Origin: Patescibacteria group bacterium
Lineage (GTDB): Bacteria; Patescibacteriota; Microgenomatia; UBA1406; GWC2-37-13
Assembly: GCA_025057905.1 (NCBI GenBank)
Contig: JANWUX010000003.1
Span: 1-64,000 of the forward strand
Length of the DNA stretch: 64,000 nt
Direction: 5' to 3'
Of the stretch, positions 44,516 to 54,128 are shown in pieces. A program made the translations under genes and the position numbers. The notes under the pieces were generated by a model that searched no databases, was not told the origin of the DNA, and worked only from the letters and a program-made list of their open reading frames with translations. Positions within the stretch are counted from its first letter, which is position 1. Every line of letters starts with the position of its first letter.

Positions 44516-44664
44516 TTGCTTTTGTGAGAACTCTTGGCTTGATTTTGATTGCGATAGGATTGGCTTTGTTGGTGGTTTTTTTGATTAATTTTTTCCAGGC
44601 GCAAAACCGAATCGTATCGCCAATTCCCGAAGAGGAGACAACACAATTTTCAAACTCGCCATAA
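44509..44664 (+). CDS. Small single-helix membrane protein (TTG start)
   Basis: 51 codons from TTG 44509 to TAA 44662-44664, below usual ORF cut-offs. AAGGAG (44495-44500) sits 8 nt before the TTG, inside the end of the glycosyltransferase gene, and the two overlap by 7 bp. The product is one hydrophobic helix (TLGLILIAIGLALLVVFLIN) with a polar tail rich in Glu. Probable accessory subunit of the transferase. Confidence 0.6.
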   Translation: MLVAFVRTLGLILIAIGLALLVVFLINFFQAQNRIVSPIPEEETTQFSNSP

Positions 44665-44771
44665 TCTAGAGGATGCCTAGCAATAAGTTTTTTATCTTCA
44701 TTTTTTGGTTTTTTAATCTGGTGAGAAGAGTTTAAGTTTAAATTTATTGAGAGTGAAAAAAATTACTGATC

Positions 44772-45128
44772 TCACCTAACAAGCTCAAATCGAAGAAGCT
44801 GGCCTTCGCCTCCGAGAAATAGAATATCAATAACAGTTAAGATTAGATAAGAAGAAATAAAAACAATGAGACCAATTAGGGCATAGCGGAATATTGCCTG
44901 GGCTTTTTTCACTCTTTCGGGGTTACCAAAAGAGGTGAGATACTGAAAGCTACCATAAACAAACATTACAAAGAGAACAAGGATAATAAAGGCGGTGGAA
45001 AGCGTCAGAATGTTGCCAAAAAGCACCTCCAAACAAGCAAGCGTTGGTACATAAGCATTGTCAACCTTGATACTGCAGGTTTCCCAGGTCTTGAGTTGAG
45101 GAGATTGAGCAAGAGCGACAGTTAGCAT
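44772..45128 (-). CDS. Pilin-like two-helix type IV secretion protein
   Basis: 118 aa. A short exported N-terminus with two cysteines, then two membrane helices (about 40-62 and 82-104) joined by TSFGNPERVKKAQAIFRYA, the loop typical of TrbC/VirB2-like proteins of this lineage. AAGGAG is 14 nt before the ATG, a long spacing, and no other start is available. Paralogue of the genes at 39.4 and 45.3 kb. Confidence 0.7.
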   Translation of the reverse strand: MLTVALAQSPQLKTWETCSIKVDNAYVPTLACLEVLFGNILTLSTAFIILVLFVMFVYGSFQYLTSFGNPERVKKAQAIFRYALIGLIVFISSYLILTVIDILFLGGEGQLLRFELVR

Positions 45129-45280
45129 TTGATTTAATCAGTCTCCTTTTTCTTGAGTTAGTTCTTGAATTTTCGATGTTTTTTACTGATAATTCAATTT
45201 CTCCGCTTTCTGGTATTTAAGTAAATTCTATCAAAGAAATCTTAGCAGGTCTTTAAAAGTAATGTGATGACTGGAAATTT

Positions 45281-45721
45281 CTACCGAGATGGTTGAGTTG
45301 GTTGAATTAACTGAGGAAATTGAATCGGCTTTGTTATTCCAAGGCCAATGTTAAGAATATTCTCCAAAACAACAACAATCGACAAGACTACAAAGATGAG
45401 AATAAGGCCAATTATTGCTGCTTGAATTTTTTCTCTGGCTTTTTCTATCGACTCTTTATTTCCACCTGAAGTAATCCAGCCAAAAGCACCAAGAAGAAGA
45501 TTGATCAAAGCAATTAGACCCGCAACAACAAAGAACAGTCTGATCAAAAAAGTGATCACTTGGGAGAAACTGGGGACAGTAAAACCAAGATCAGCAACAG
45601 GAGCTGTAATTAAAGCAACACCTTCTCTTGGAGGTTGTTGAGCTAAGACTTGTCCCAGAAATACAATTAGGTTATTTGACAACACTGTTATTATGTTATA
45701 GAAAAACCTGATTAATTTCAA
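45281..45721 (-). CDS. Pilin-like two-helix type IV secretion protein
   Basis: 146 aa. Signal-like N-terminus ending near AQQ, then two membrane helices (about 55-80 and 97-120) joined by WITSGGNKESIEKAREKIQA. Same architecture as the gene at 44.8 kb. C-terminal Pro/Gln tail. Possibly the pilus or pore subunit served by the VirB4-like ATPase. Confidence 0.7.
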   Translation of the reverse strand: MKLIRFFYNIITVLSNNLIVFLGQVLAQQPPREGVALITAPVADLGFTVPSFSQVITFLIRLFFVVAGLIALINLLLGAFGWITSGGNKESIEKAREKIQAAIIGLILIFVVLSIVVVLENILNIGLGITKPIQFPQLIQPTQPSR

Positions 45722-45787
45722 GTGCTTTTTAATTAAGTGAAAATAATACTAGAACAAAGGGCAATAAAATTCAAGTTTCTCGAAAAT

Positions 45788-47300
45788 TTAATCTTCAAAA
45801 TATCGATACTGCAGAGCTTCAACGACGGCTTCTACCTCGATGATATCTTTTTGGTTTAGGTCGGTTATTGTCTGGGCAATTTTAATAATTTTAAAGTAAC
45901 CTCTGGCAGAAAGAGAGAATCGGATAATTGCCTCTTTAAGAAGATCAAGAGCCTCCTTTTCGAGGTGACAAAATTTTTTTATCTCTGCTGTTCCCATCTC
46001 GCCATTAGAGGAAATTTTTGAACCTTGAAATATCAATTTTTGTCGCACTCGAGCCTTGATAACTCTTTTTTTTATCTTCTCACTTGTTTCTGTTGGAATT
46101 GAGTCAACCAACTCTTATTTTCGATGGGAACAACATTAACGTAAAGATCAATTCGATCAAGAAAGGGACCAGAAAGTCTTTTTTTGTATTTAAGAATAGC
46201 ACCTGGATGACAATGACAGGCTTTCCTTGGATGACCAAGAAAGCCACACGGGCAGGGATTTGCTGCCGCCACAAGAATAAATCTTGCTGGGAATGTCAGG
46301 GTTCCTTGAGCTCTAGAGATGGTGATCTTTCCTTCCTCAAGAGGTTGTCTTAATGCCTCTAGCGTCGATCTTGGAAACTCGGCAATCTCGTCTAAAAACA
46401 AAACTCCTCGGAGGGCCAAGGATATCTCTCCCGGGGAGGGATTTGTGCCACCGCCCACCAACCAATACGAGAGGTAGTATGATGGGGTGCGCGAAAAGGT
46501 CTTTTGGTTATGTAAAACGAGTCTTTAAGCAGCCCATCAACCGAGTAAATTTTTATCACCTCAATAATCTCCTCTCTTTCTAGTGGTGGCATGATCGAGG
46601 CCAGGGCTTTAGAAAGAAGAGTCTTTCCTACCCCCGGCGGACTTTTAAGGAGAAGATTATCAAAACCAGCAACAGCGATTTCGCAGGCTCTTTTTGCCAG
46701 GGAATGACCTTTAATGCTCTCAAATAAAATCTCATTCTCAAAAGAAGATTTGAGATTAACTTCACTTTTGGCCATTATCTTGATTTTAACTTGATCATTG
46801 AGATGCATAACTAACTCAACGAGGTTTTTTACGGGAAAATCTCCACCCTATCAACAAGAGAGGCCTCTCTTGTGTTTTCAACTGGCAGAAAAATCTGACT
46901 AATATTTTTTTCTTTCGCCATCAGGACAATGGGCAAACTCCTGGCTCTTGACGAATTTTTCCTTCAAGAGAGAGTTCGCCAATAAAAAGAGATCTCTTAG
47001 ATTATTTTCTTTGATAATTTCCGAGGCGGCCAGAATACCAATGGCAATCGGCGGGTCAAAAGAAGAGCCGATTTTTGGAATATCTGCAGTGGCGAGATTA
47101 ATAGTTATCTTGGCATCAGGCATCGGAAGATTACTGTTGTTAATGGCTGATCTAACTCTGTCTTTTGCCTCATCAATTGATTTATCGGGCAGGCCAACAA
47201 TGGTAAAGCTAGGAAAACCTCTCGAGGCGACATCGGTCTCTACCTCTATCAAAACACCCTCAAGACCAACTGTTGTTCCAGAGAAAATTCTCGAGAGCAC
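45788..47300 (-). pseudogene. comM: comM (YifB, Mg-chelatase-like), broken by several frameshifts
   Basis: ComM is a AAA+ helicase that promotes branch migration during natural transformation. All parts are present in order but in different frames. The N-domain starts at 47300 (MLSRIFSGTTVGLEGVLIEV). Shifts near 46984, 46942 and 46842 separate GELSLEGKIRQEPG and VENTREASLVDR from the rest. The AAA+ core ([28 protein letters not shown]) shifts near 46460 into [20 protein letters not shown] and [10 protein letters not shown] shift near 46112 leads to the C-terminal domain (KKRVIKARVRQ). Five single-base changes point to true decay. Confidence 0.88.
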
Positions 47301-47379
47301 AAGGGATAGTTTAAGAAAGCTTGACTCTTGTTTGTCTATTGAAAATATCCAACAGAGTTTTTTTGTTATATTTTAATTA

Positions 47380-49365
47380 ATGAAAAGTAAAAACTATTTT
47401 TCTAGGCTAAAGAATTACTTTTTCTTGAGAACTCTGTATCTAATCTTCATGGGGTTCTTTCTATTGATAGCAATTTTTTTTATGAGAAATCGAGATCGAA
47501 ATAATTTAAGAATTTCAGCAGTAGCCACTAATAACTGTATTCAGAAGGTTAACAATCAAGACTTTGTTTTTTTTAGAAGATCAAACGCTGCCTTAATTTG
47601 CAATCGAGATGAGATCTTAAGCAACAAAGACACGACTAGTTCTCTTGACGCCTGGCGAGTTACCAATCGCTCTTGCAATAACAACAATGACTGTGGCGAA
47701 GGAACGACCAATTGGTGTTATTATTTCAATAACCCCAGGAGAAATCTTTGTCTTTCTCGCGAACCAAACTGTGACAATGGCTCCTGTTTTCCTGAGAAAT
47801 TAGCCAGCAATCAAAGTAATCAAGACAATCAAGATAATAATCAGAGTTCTCAGAATCAAAATAATCAGAGTTCTCAGAATCAATCGCCAACTGGCCAGCA
47901 AACAACCACTAGCCAAGATATGCCAGTTGTAAAATGCGCTCAGATGGTAAACAACCAAAGCTATCTTTTTTTTAAAAGATCCAATGCTTCTCTTGTTTGC
48001 GATAAAAATGAGATTACAAACAATAACTCTAATGATTCTATCGATGCTTGGAAGATTACTGATCGAACTTGCAGAAATAGTGACGACTGTGGTGGCGGAG
48101 TGGCCAATTGGTGTTATTACCTTAGTGAACAAAGAAGAAGTTTATGTTTATCCCGCGACTCAAGTTGTGACAATGGTTTTTGTTTAAGTAAAAGAACAAA
48201 CAATGATAACAACAGTCAAAATAGTAACCAAACTAATCAAGGCAGTCGAGTGGCTGGAAACAATCAAAGTTCAAGAAGACCCCAAGATCAAACTTCCAAG
48301 CCTACTTCACTTCCTTCTCCAATCCCCGATCCTTGCACGAGAATCGGGGGTGTTTGTACAGATATAGAAATCCAATTTCAAAAAAGTAAAAATCAATCTT
48401 TTTTTTACATAGAAGCTAATGATCAATCTGCTGTAGATTTTTGCAAACAAAAATACAGTCAGAGTAATCAAAATTTTTCTTGCTATATACTTCAAACATT
48501 GTCTCAAAATTCCCCATCAATTTCAGCACAGAGAATTTCTAACCCAACAAATGCCCCAACAACTACACCATCCCAAACCCCAACTCCACCCTCACCAACA
48601 CAAACACAAAGACTAATACCAACACCAACTCTTGATACTCGTTGCGATGTGACAAGAAACGATTATTGCATTGAATGGAGGGTATCAAGATATGAGCAAA
48701 GCACTGGTCAGTTTCCCTGGTGTAGATTGCCTGACGGACAGTATGTTAAGCTTGAAAAAGTTGAGACTTACAGCGAAGTGTGTAATGACGCTAATTATCC
48801 TGGGCTTGTTGGTTTAAGAACAATTAAAAGAGAAAATCATAAATTTAATGAAAAGCCACTTTATGGTTGTCTTTATTCTGTATTAGAAAATTCAGGTAGA
48901 GAGATTGTTTGTAATCCTGAACCGGGAGTTTGGAACTCAGAGTGTAGTTATTACTGCGAGTTGCCACCCACACAAAAAATTACTTTCAAAATAGAAAACT
49001 CTTTTTTCTGGAGATTTTTCGGCGTAAATAGTGAGCCCTACGAGAGTGATCATGCTCCGTCAATTTTAACTGAGAATCCTGAAGTTAGAATTTATCCAAA
49101 TAGGATTGTTATAGAAATTTACTACTATAATGACTCATTTATTGATAGAAAAGTGATCAATATAAAAAACGCAAAAGATTTAAAAGAGCTCAGAGATAAA
49201 GGCACGACTTTTGATTTAAATCTTCAAACTGAAGAAATTAAGAGAAACTATGGCCTTCTAAAAACAGGAATTATCGTGCTAAAAAAAGTATCAGGTATTA
49301 TAGTTACATATAATATCAGTTTAATGTTTAATGTCGGTCACAATCGTGATGCACGAATTTTTTAA
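47380..49365 (+). CDS. Exported Cys-rich surface protein with duplicated domain
   Basis: 661 aa. An N-terminal membrane helix (about 15-36) anchors or exports it. Two homologous Cys-rich domains occupy about residues 52-137 and 186-270; each has FFxRSNAxLxC, SxDAW, DCGxG, NWCYY and SCDNGxC-type elements with conserved Cys spacing. Asn/Gln/Ser- and Pro/Thr-rich linkers separate them from a C-terminal part with further Cys pairs and beta-rich sequence. No known family recognised. Surface attachment or structural role is plausible. Confidence 0.65.
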   Translation: MKSKNYFSRLKNYFFLRTLYLIFMGFFLLIAIFFMRNRDRNNLRISAVATNNCIQKVNNQDFVFFRRSNAALICNRDEILSNKDTTSSLDAWRVTNRSCNNNNDCGEGTTNWCYYFNNPRRNLCLSREPNCDNGSCFPEKLASNQSNQDNQDNNQSSQNQNNQSSQNQSPTGQQTTTSQDMPVVKCAQMVNNQSYLFFKRSNASLVCDKNEITNNNSNDSIDAWKITDRTCRNSDDCGGGVANWCYYLSEQRRSLCLSRDSSCDNGFCLSKRTNNDNNSQNSNQTNQGSRVAGNNQSSRRPQDQTSKPTSLPSPIPDPCTRIGGVCTDIEIQFQKSKNQSFFYIEANDQSAVDFCKQKYSQSNQNFSCYILQTLSQNSPSISAQRISNPTNAPTTTPSQTPTPPSPTQTQRLIPTPTLDTRCDVTRNDYCIEWRVSRYEQSTGQFPWCRLPDGQYVKLEKVETYSEVCNDANYPGLVGLRTIKRENHKFNEKPLYGCLYSVLENSGREIVCNPEPGVWNSECSYYCELPPTQKITFKIENSFFWRFFGVNSEPYESDHAPSILTENPEVRIYPNRIVIEIYYYNDSFIDRKVINIKNAKDLKELRDKGTTFDLNLQTEEIKRNYGLLKTGIIVLKKVSGIIVTYNISLMFNVGHNRDARIF

Positions 49366-49374
49366 TTAAGAACT

Positions 49375-49824
49375 ATGATTCATTTTTCCTTCAGTAAAAT
49401 AAAAATTTTTTTTGTCTTAGGAATTTCTTTATTTCTCTCTTTCTTTCTAAAAAAAGAACTATTCATACAAAACACCCCCTATCTAAAAATGCCTCTTGAT
49501 CAATATTTAAGTTCAAAAATCAACTCAGTGCTTTTTTCTCTTAGGTACGGTGACAGCTATAGGAATCTTATCGAGAATCCAGTTGAGATCTCTGAGAGGA
49601 CGAAAAAAAACATTGAAGAAGTTGTCAACCTTCCTCTCCAAAAGATCTCCCAAGGAGTTTATGCTCAGCAAAAAGAAAATGTCGTTAAGATAACCATTAA
49701 AGAAGAGGAGATAGAATGGATTGATCAGGAAGTGACAATTGATGGAAAAAAGATAAAGATTCGAGTTCCCAGAGATCAGAACCTAAGCGAGGAAAAGATC
49801 AGAAGAATTTTCTTTGATTATTGA
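49375..49824 (+). CDS. Hypothetical exported protein
   Basis: 149 aa. An N-terminal hydrophobic segment (about 8-24) and a polar remainder with a beta-like EEEIEWIDQEVTIDGKKIKI region near the end. No family recognised. Starts 9 bp after the Cys-rich protein gene. Confidence 0.5.
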   Translation: MIHFSFSKIKIFFVLGISLFLSFFLKKELFIQNTPYLKMPLDQYLSSKINSVLFSLRYGDSYRNLIENPVEISERTKKNIEEVVNLPLQKISQGVYAQQKENVVKITIKEEEIEWIDQEVTIDGKKIKIRVPRDQNLSEEKIRRIFFDY

Positions 49825-49862
49825 CAATATCAATTTTTTATATTAATTTTTTTCATAAAACA

Positions 49863-50186
49863 ATGATTTACGCAAACAGCCAAAATTTCAGAAAAGAGGT
49901 TATTGAGATAAACGGTGTTGTTTTTGTTGATTTCTATGCTGACTGGTGTGGTCCTTGTCGGATGGTGTCGCCGATAATTGACGAGCTTGCCCAAGAAATG
50001 ACCGAGGTGAAGTTTGTCAAGGTAAATGTTGATGAAAACGCCGATCTGGCCAGTCAGTATCAAATTTTCTCGATCCCGACTTTTATTATATTTAAAAACG
50101 GCCAGCCAGTGAATCAGATTTTTGGCTTCAGGACGAAAGAGACACTGCGCGAAGAGATAAAAAAGTACTTGAGAAGTAATTTTTGA
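49863..50186 (+). CDS. trxA: Thioredoxin
   Basis: 107 aa from the ATG at 49863, which gives a normal thioredoxin length; an upstream in-frame ATG (49821) would add an unusual 14-residue extension overlapping the previous gene. VFVDFYADWCGPCRMVSPII contains the redox-active WCGPC, and IFSIPTFIIFKNG the cis-Pro loop. Cytoplasmic disulfide reductant; electron donor for ribonucleotide reductase (nrdJ lies nearby). Confidence 0.93.
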   Translation: MIYANSQNFRKEVIEINGVVFVDFYADWCGPCRMVSPIIDELAQEMTEVKFVKVNVDENADLASQYQIFSIPTFIIFKNGQPVNQIFGFRTKETLREEIKKYLRSNF

Positions 50187-50187
50187 A

Positions 50188-50640
50188 TTATTCCCTGATC
50201 ACTCTGACAACTCTTCCGCCGATTACTTTCAAGGTGAGCCGGGCTCGAGCTAGAAGATACATTGCCAAAGTTGCCAGCCATCGAAGAGAAGAAGTCACCG
50301 GCGCTTTTAGACCAACGATAACTTTTTCATCGGAAATTGGCAGTTTGACATTTCTGTAACTGGGAAAGATTGTCGAGTTTACCTCCTGAAGGCCAAGTTT
50401 TTTCAGATCCGGGGGGAGGTGGATGATCTCTTTTCGAGGCTGAAGATAGGGCCTAACCTCCTTCTCAACCTCCGATTCGACGACTTCCTTTATCTCTACT
50501 ACCTTCTCTAGATTAATCGGCTCAGACTCCTTAGTTGAGAGAGTACTTTTTGAGACCAATTCATCTTTGTTATTTGCTTTGTACTTTACTAGTAGATCAT
50601 CAATTGGGGTATAATTCATAGATTTAATATTAAAAAACAT
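50188..50640 (-). CDS. Conserved hypothetical protein of the nrdJ operon
   Basis: 150 aa, or 143 from the second ATG at 50619 (MNYTPIDDLL). AAGGAG abuts the first ATG, so the start is unclear. Charged N-terminal half, then IIHLPPDLKKLGLQEV and a hydrophobic/basic C-terminal region (SLRWLATLAMYLLARARLTL). No domain recognised. Last gene after the adenosyltransferase on the same strand. Confidence 0.55.
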   Translation of the reverse strand: MFFNIKSMNYTPIDDLLVKYKANNKDELVSKSTLSTKESEPINLEKVVEIKEVVESEVEKEVRPYLQPRKEIIHLPPDLKKLGLQEVNSTIFPSYRNVKLPISDEKVIVGLKAPVTSSLRWLATLAMYLLARARLTLKVIGGRVVRVIRE

Positions 50641-50650
50641 CTCCTTAAAT

Positions 50651-51148
50651 TTAAAGAATAATCTCTTTTTTTGCGTGAGACCGGGCCATTAAAAAAAGAA
50701 GATCAGAGAGCCGATTTAGATATTTAACTACTTTTGGAAATTTCTTGGTTTTGACAACTACCCTCTCAACTCGCCGACAAACAGTTCTGGCAAGATGAAG
50801 CCAGCAAGAGAGCTCGCTTCCGCCGGGGATGATAAACCGATTAAGAGGAGAGAGCTTAACTTCAAGGTTTTTCATTTTTGTTTCAAATTGTTTCACTTTT
50901 TCATCAAAAAATGAGGTTGAGATCCTGGCACCGGCAACGACAGCCATAATTTGATAAAGATCTTTTTGGATGCTTATTAAAAGATCTCTCTCCTCTTTGT
51001 TCTTTATTTTTAAAACAATCATTGAGAGAAAGGAACTCAGTTCATCAACTGAGCCAAGAATTTCAATTTTTATGTGAGATTTCAGCACTCTTTTTCCTCC
51101 AAAAAGATAAGTCTCGCCTTTGTCCCCGTTTTTGGTGGTGATACTCAT
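50651..51148 (-). CDS. Cob(I)alamin adenosyltransferase, PduO type
   Basis: 165 aa. Makes adenosylcobalamin from cob(I)alamin and ATP. Features: TTKNGDKGETYLFGGKRVLK (nucleotide site), EILGSVDELSSFLS, FIIPGGSELSCWLHLARTVC and RRVERVV (ATP-binding Arg), then YLNRLSDLLFLMAR. It begins 3 bp after nrdJ, so it supplies the cofactor for that reductase. Confidence 0.93.
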   Translation of the reverse strand: MSITTKNGDKGETYLFGGKRVLKSHIKIEILGSVDELSSFLSMIVLKIKNKEERDLLISIQKDLYQIMAVVAGARISTSFFDEKVKQFETKMKNLEVKLSPLNRFIIPGGSELSCWLHLARTVCRRVERVVVKTKKFPKVVKYLNRLSDLLFLMARSHAKKEIIL

Positions 51149-51151
51149 AAT

Positions 51152-53488
51152 TTAGCCGCACTCACTGTAGCCACAGCCGTAGCATTTTTTACAACCTTCT
51201 TCATGAACCAAGGAAACCTCGCCACAAGTTGGACACAAGTCAAGCATTTTGTTTTCGTCAATTTCGATGGTTGGCTGAGTGACTGATTCAATTAGTTTGG
51301 GTTTGCTATTTTGTTGGTGGTTTTTATCTAAACGATAGTGCATCGCCAAGACTTTGGAAATCGCATCTGGTAAGCTTCTGACTTTTTCTTTTCCAAAACC
51401 ATAACTTCGTGAGCCACCGATATCTTTGAGTTGATTAACAATTTCTTTTATTCTTACTTCAACAGGCAAGTGAGAGGAAAATCGAAGAGCAGTTGAGATC
51501 ATTCGGCCAAGCCCTTCTGCCATGGCAGAGATATCACTGCCAGCCTTGCCGATGGTAATAAACATCTCCATTGGTTCTGGCGGGTTGTCCCCATTGGTGT
51601 TGATAGTAATGTAGGCAACCCCAACGGGGGTATTGATTTTGTAGGTTGAGCCGTGAACAACCATTGGCCGAGGTTTAATAACCGGCTGAGACTTTTGTTG
51701 ATTTTCTTTTTTCTCTTCTTTTCGCTCAAGGACCCCCTCCCGACAATCTTCTCGAAAATAAGTGATTCCTTTGCAACCAAGCTCATAAGCAAGAGTGTAA
51801 AGTTTTTTTACATCTTCAACGGTATGAGTTTTTGGAGCATTAACGGTTTTGGAAATTGAGGCATCGACATACTTTTGAACTGTTGCTTGGACATAGACGT
51901 GGTCTTCTGGAGTAAGTTCATTGGCTGTAATAAACCACTCGGGTTTTTTTATCTTTCCTTCTTTTATTTCTTTTTCGTGCTTTTTGTACCACTGATCATA
52001 TAGATGGTGTCGAATTACGTGAACACCTAGCCGATCTTTTCTAATGAACTCAAACTCAAAAACCGGCTCGATGCCGGAAGAGGTATTAGCCATCAGTGAA
52101 GTTGAGCCAGTGGGTGCTTGCATAAGAAGAAGAGAGTTTCTAATACCATTTTTTTTGATTAATTTTTTTATTTCCTCGGGGAGTTTAGAGATAAACCTTC
52201 CTTTTAGAAAGAGTTTTTGATCGTATTTTGGAAAACTACCTTTTTCTTTAGCAATCTCCGCTGAAGCTTTGTAAGCCTCATCTCTTATTGTTCTATAAAC
52301 CTTTTCGATAAACTCTAAAGACTCCTTTGAACCGTAGCGAAGATGAAGTTTGATTAAAGCATCAGCCAAGCCCATGGTGCCAAGACCAATTCTCCGTTCG
52401 CCTTCAAGTTGAGTTTTTCTGATTCCTTCGAAGATATAAGGATCCATGTCAATGACATTGTCCTGAAATCTTACGGCAATCTTGACAATTTTTTTTAGCT
52501 CGTTAAAATCAAACTCGCCTTTCTTGTCTATGTCATTGCTTTTTACCAGAGCCGAAAGATTAATTGAACCAAGATTACAGACGCCCCAAGCTGGTAGACC
52601 TTCCTCGCCACAGGGATTAACACAGATAACTTTATTCCAGTAATAGTTGTTATAAAGCTTATTGTATCTTTCCATAAACACAACTCCAGGCTCAGCGCTT
52701 TGCCAAGCCGCCTCGGCAATAAGATCCCAAATTTTTCTCGCTTTTACTTTCTTGTAAACAATCAGCTTTTTTTTATGCTTTTTCCATTTTTCCAGATCAC
52801 CGTCCCAGAGAGTATCATAGTCTTTATCTCGAGTATCCGGGAAGACCAGTTCCCAGTCTTTATCATTTCTGACTGCTTCCATAAACTTATCAGAAATACA
52901 CACTGAAAGATTGGCGCCGTTAATTCTTTTCAGATCTTGTTTGACAGTAATGAACTCCTCAACATTCGGATGCCAGTCCCAAAGCATCAGCATCAGAGCA
53001 CCTCTTCTTGTGCCGCCTTGCTGAATGATATCCTTCGTTGCCACCGAAAAAAGTTCGGCCCAGTTAACCGGCCCTGAAGAGAAACCATTAACCTTCTCGA
53101 CTCTGGCTCCTCGAGGCCGAAGAGTTGAAAGGTTGATACCGACCCCGCCGCCTCGGGCCATAATCTCAACCATTTGTTTTAAGGTTTCAAGAATACCTTC
53201 TCGCGAGTCTTTTGGGGAAGGAAGAACATAGCAGTTATAGAACGAAACCGCATAACCAGTGCCGGCGCCGGCTAAAATTCTTCCACCAGGCACATACTTA
53301 AAGTTTTTCATAGCATCGTAGAACTTCTCTTCCCAAAATTTTCGCTTTTCTTTTTTTTCAACTGAAGCTACTGCTCGAGCGGCTCGTCGCCACATTTCTT
53401 CTGGGGTCTTTTCTATCGGTTGACCATCTTTGCTTTTTAATGAATAACGATCCAAAAAGACCATCTCGGAAACACCTGAAAGTTTCAT
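51152..53488 (-). CDS. nrdJ: Adenosylcobalamin-dependent ribonucleotide reductase (class II)
   Basis: 778 aa. Reduces ribonucleotides using a B12-derived radical. FYNCYVLPSP has the first redox Cys, NPCGEEGLPAWGVCNLGSIN the radical Cys and Glu plus the second redox Cys, GTMGLADALIKL and QAPTGSTSLMANTSSGIEP the substrate-binding loops. The C-terminal CPTCGEVSLVHEEGCKKCYG segment is the Zn-finger/shuttle cysteine tail. No N-terminal ATP-cone, so allosteric activity control is probably absent. Between nrdR and the adenosyltransferase in one operon. Confidence 0.95.
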   Translation of the reverse strand: MKLSGVSEMVFLDRYSLKSKDGQPIEKTPEEMWRRAARAVASVEKKEKRKFWEEKFYDAMKNFKYVPGGRILAGAGTGYAVSFYNCYVLPSPKDSREGILETLKQMVEIMARGGGVGINLSTLRPRGARVEKVNGFSSGPVNWAELFSVATKDIIQQGGTRRGALMLMLWDWHPNVEEFITVKQDLKRINGANLSVCISDKFMEAVRNDKDWELVFPDTRDKDYDTLWDGDLEKWKKHKKKLIVYKKVKARKIWDLIAEAAWQSAEPGVVFMERYNKLYNNYYWNKVICVNPCGEEGLPAWGVCNLGSINLSALVKSNDIDKKGEFDFNELKKIVKIAVRFQDNVIDMDPYIFEGIRKTQLEGERRIGLGTMGLADALIKLHLRYGSKESLEFIEKVYRTIRDEAYKASAEIAKEKGSFPKYDQKLFLKGRFISKLPEEIKKLIKKNGIRNSLLLMQAPTGSTSLMANTSSGIEPVFEFEFIRKDRLGVHVIRHHLYDQWYKKHEKEIKEGKIKKPEWFITANELTPEDHVYVQATVQKYVDASISKTVNAPKTHTVEDVKKLYTLAYELGCKGITYFREDCREGVLERKEEKKENQQKSQPVIKPRPMVVHGSTYKINTPVGVAYITINTNGDNPPEPMEMFITIGKAGSDISAMAEGLGRMISTALRFSSHLPVEVRIKEIVNQLKDIGGSRSYGFGKEKVRSLPDAISKVLAMHYRLDKNHQQNSKPKLIESVTQPTIEIDENKMLDLCPTCGEVSLVHEEGCKKCYGCGYSECG

Positions 53489-53506
53489 ATCTCAATTGAA
53501 TTAAAT

Positions 53507-53953
53507 TTATAACAATTTTTTTAGCTCTTTTTGAAATTCTTCCAAGTCAACAAACCTTTTAAACACAGCGGCAAATCTGATATAGGCAACTTTATCAATT
53601 TTTTTTAGCTTTTTGGCAACTAAGTTGCCGATTTCTTTACTTTCGATTTCTGTTTTGTCCTTTTGTTTTATTTCTTTTTCAACCTCATTAACAAGGTTTT
53701 CTATCTGGTCGCTTGAGATCGTTGTCTTGTTACAGGGCAAAACAATGCTTCGTCTTAATTTTTCTCGATCGAATCTTTCTCTTCGACCGTCTCGCTTGAT
53801 GACCAGAATTGGTAACTCTTCAACTCTCTCATAGGTGGTAAATCTTTTTTGACATTTCAGGCAATTTCTTCTTCTTCTAATTACCGAGCCGTTTTCTAAA
53901 ACCCTTGTTTCGATGACCTCAGTTTCATCGTACTGGCAAAGCGGACACTTCAT
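53507..53953 (-). CDS. nrdR: Transcriptional repressor NrdR
   Basis: 148 aa. N-terminal zinc ribbon (MKCPLCQYDETEVIETRVLE, NCLKCQKRFTTYERVE) and an ATP-cone (LPILVIKRDGRRERFDREKL onward). Senses ATP/dATP and represses ribonucleotide reductase genes. It is placed just before nrdJ (18 bp), so it may regulate its own operon. I could not find a convincing pair of NrdR boxes in the 170 bp upstream. Confidence 0.95.
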   Translation of the reverse strand: MKCPLCQYDETEVIETRVLENGSVIRRRRNCLKCQKRFTTYERVEELPILVIKRDGRRERFDREKLRRSIVLPCNKTTISSDQIENLVNEVEKEIKQKDKTEIESKEIGNLVAKKLKKIDKVAYIRFAAVFKRFVDLEEFQKELKKLL

Positions 53954-54128
53954 ACAAATAGTGGTTACTTTAAATTTAAAACACTAATCGTAGGCTTTCA
54001 AGGAGTCAGAATAGTTAAAAATATATCAATTTCATTTTAAAGTTTGGGTTATTGAAAATTCAAAGATAGTATCTTTTAACTTTTAAATAGAATATTATTC
54101 AGGAAAACTAACTAGAAGTTCTAGTTTG

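Noticed and set aside
46948-47376. 142-aa ORF on the plus strand
   Set aside because: It is antisense to the well-recognised comM N-terminal domain and has no protein-like features of its own.
47810-47890. Short tandem repeats (AATCAGAGTTCTCAGAATCA-like) as a CRISPR or satellite
   Set aside because: They encode the Asn/Gln/Ser-rich linker of the surface protein, in frame; no spacers or conserved repeat units.
53954-54128. NrdR boxes upstream of nrdR
   Set aside because: I looked for paired ACACwATAT-like motifs and found none convincing.
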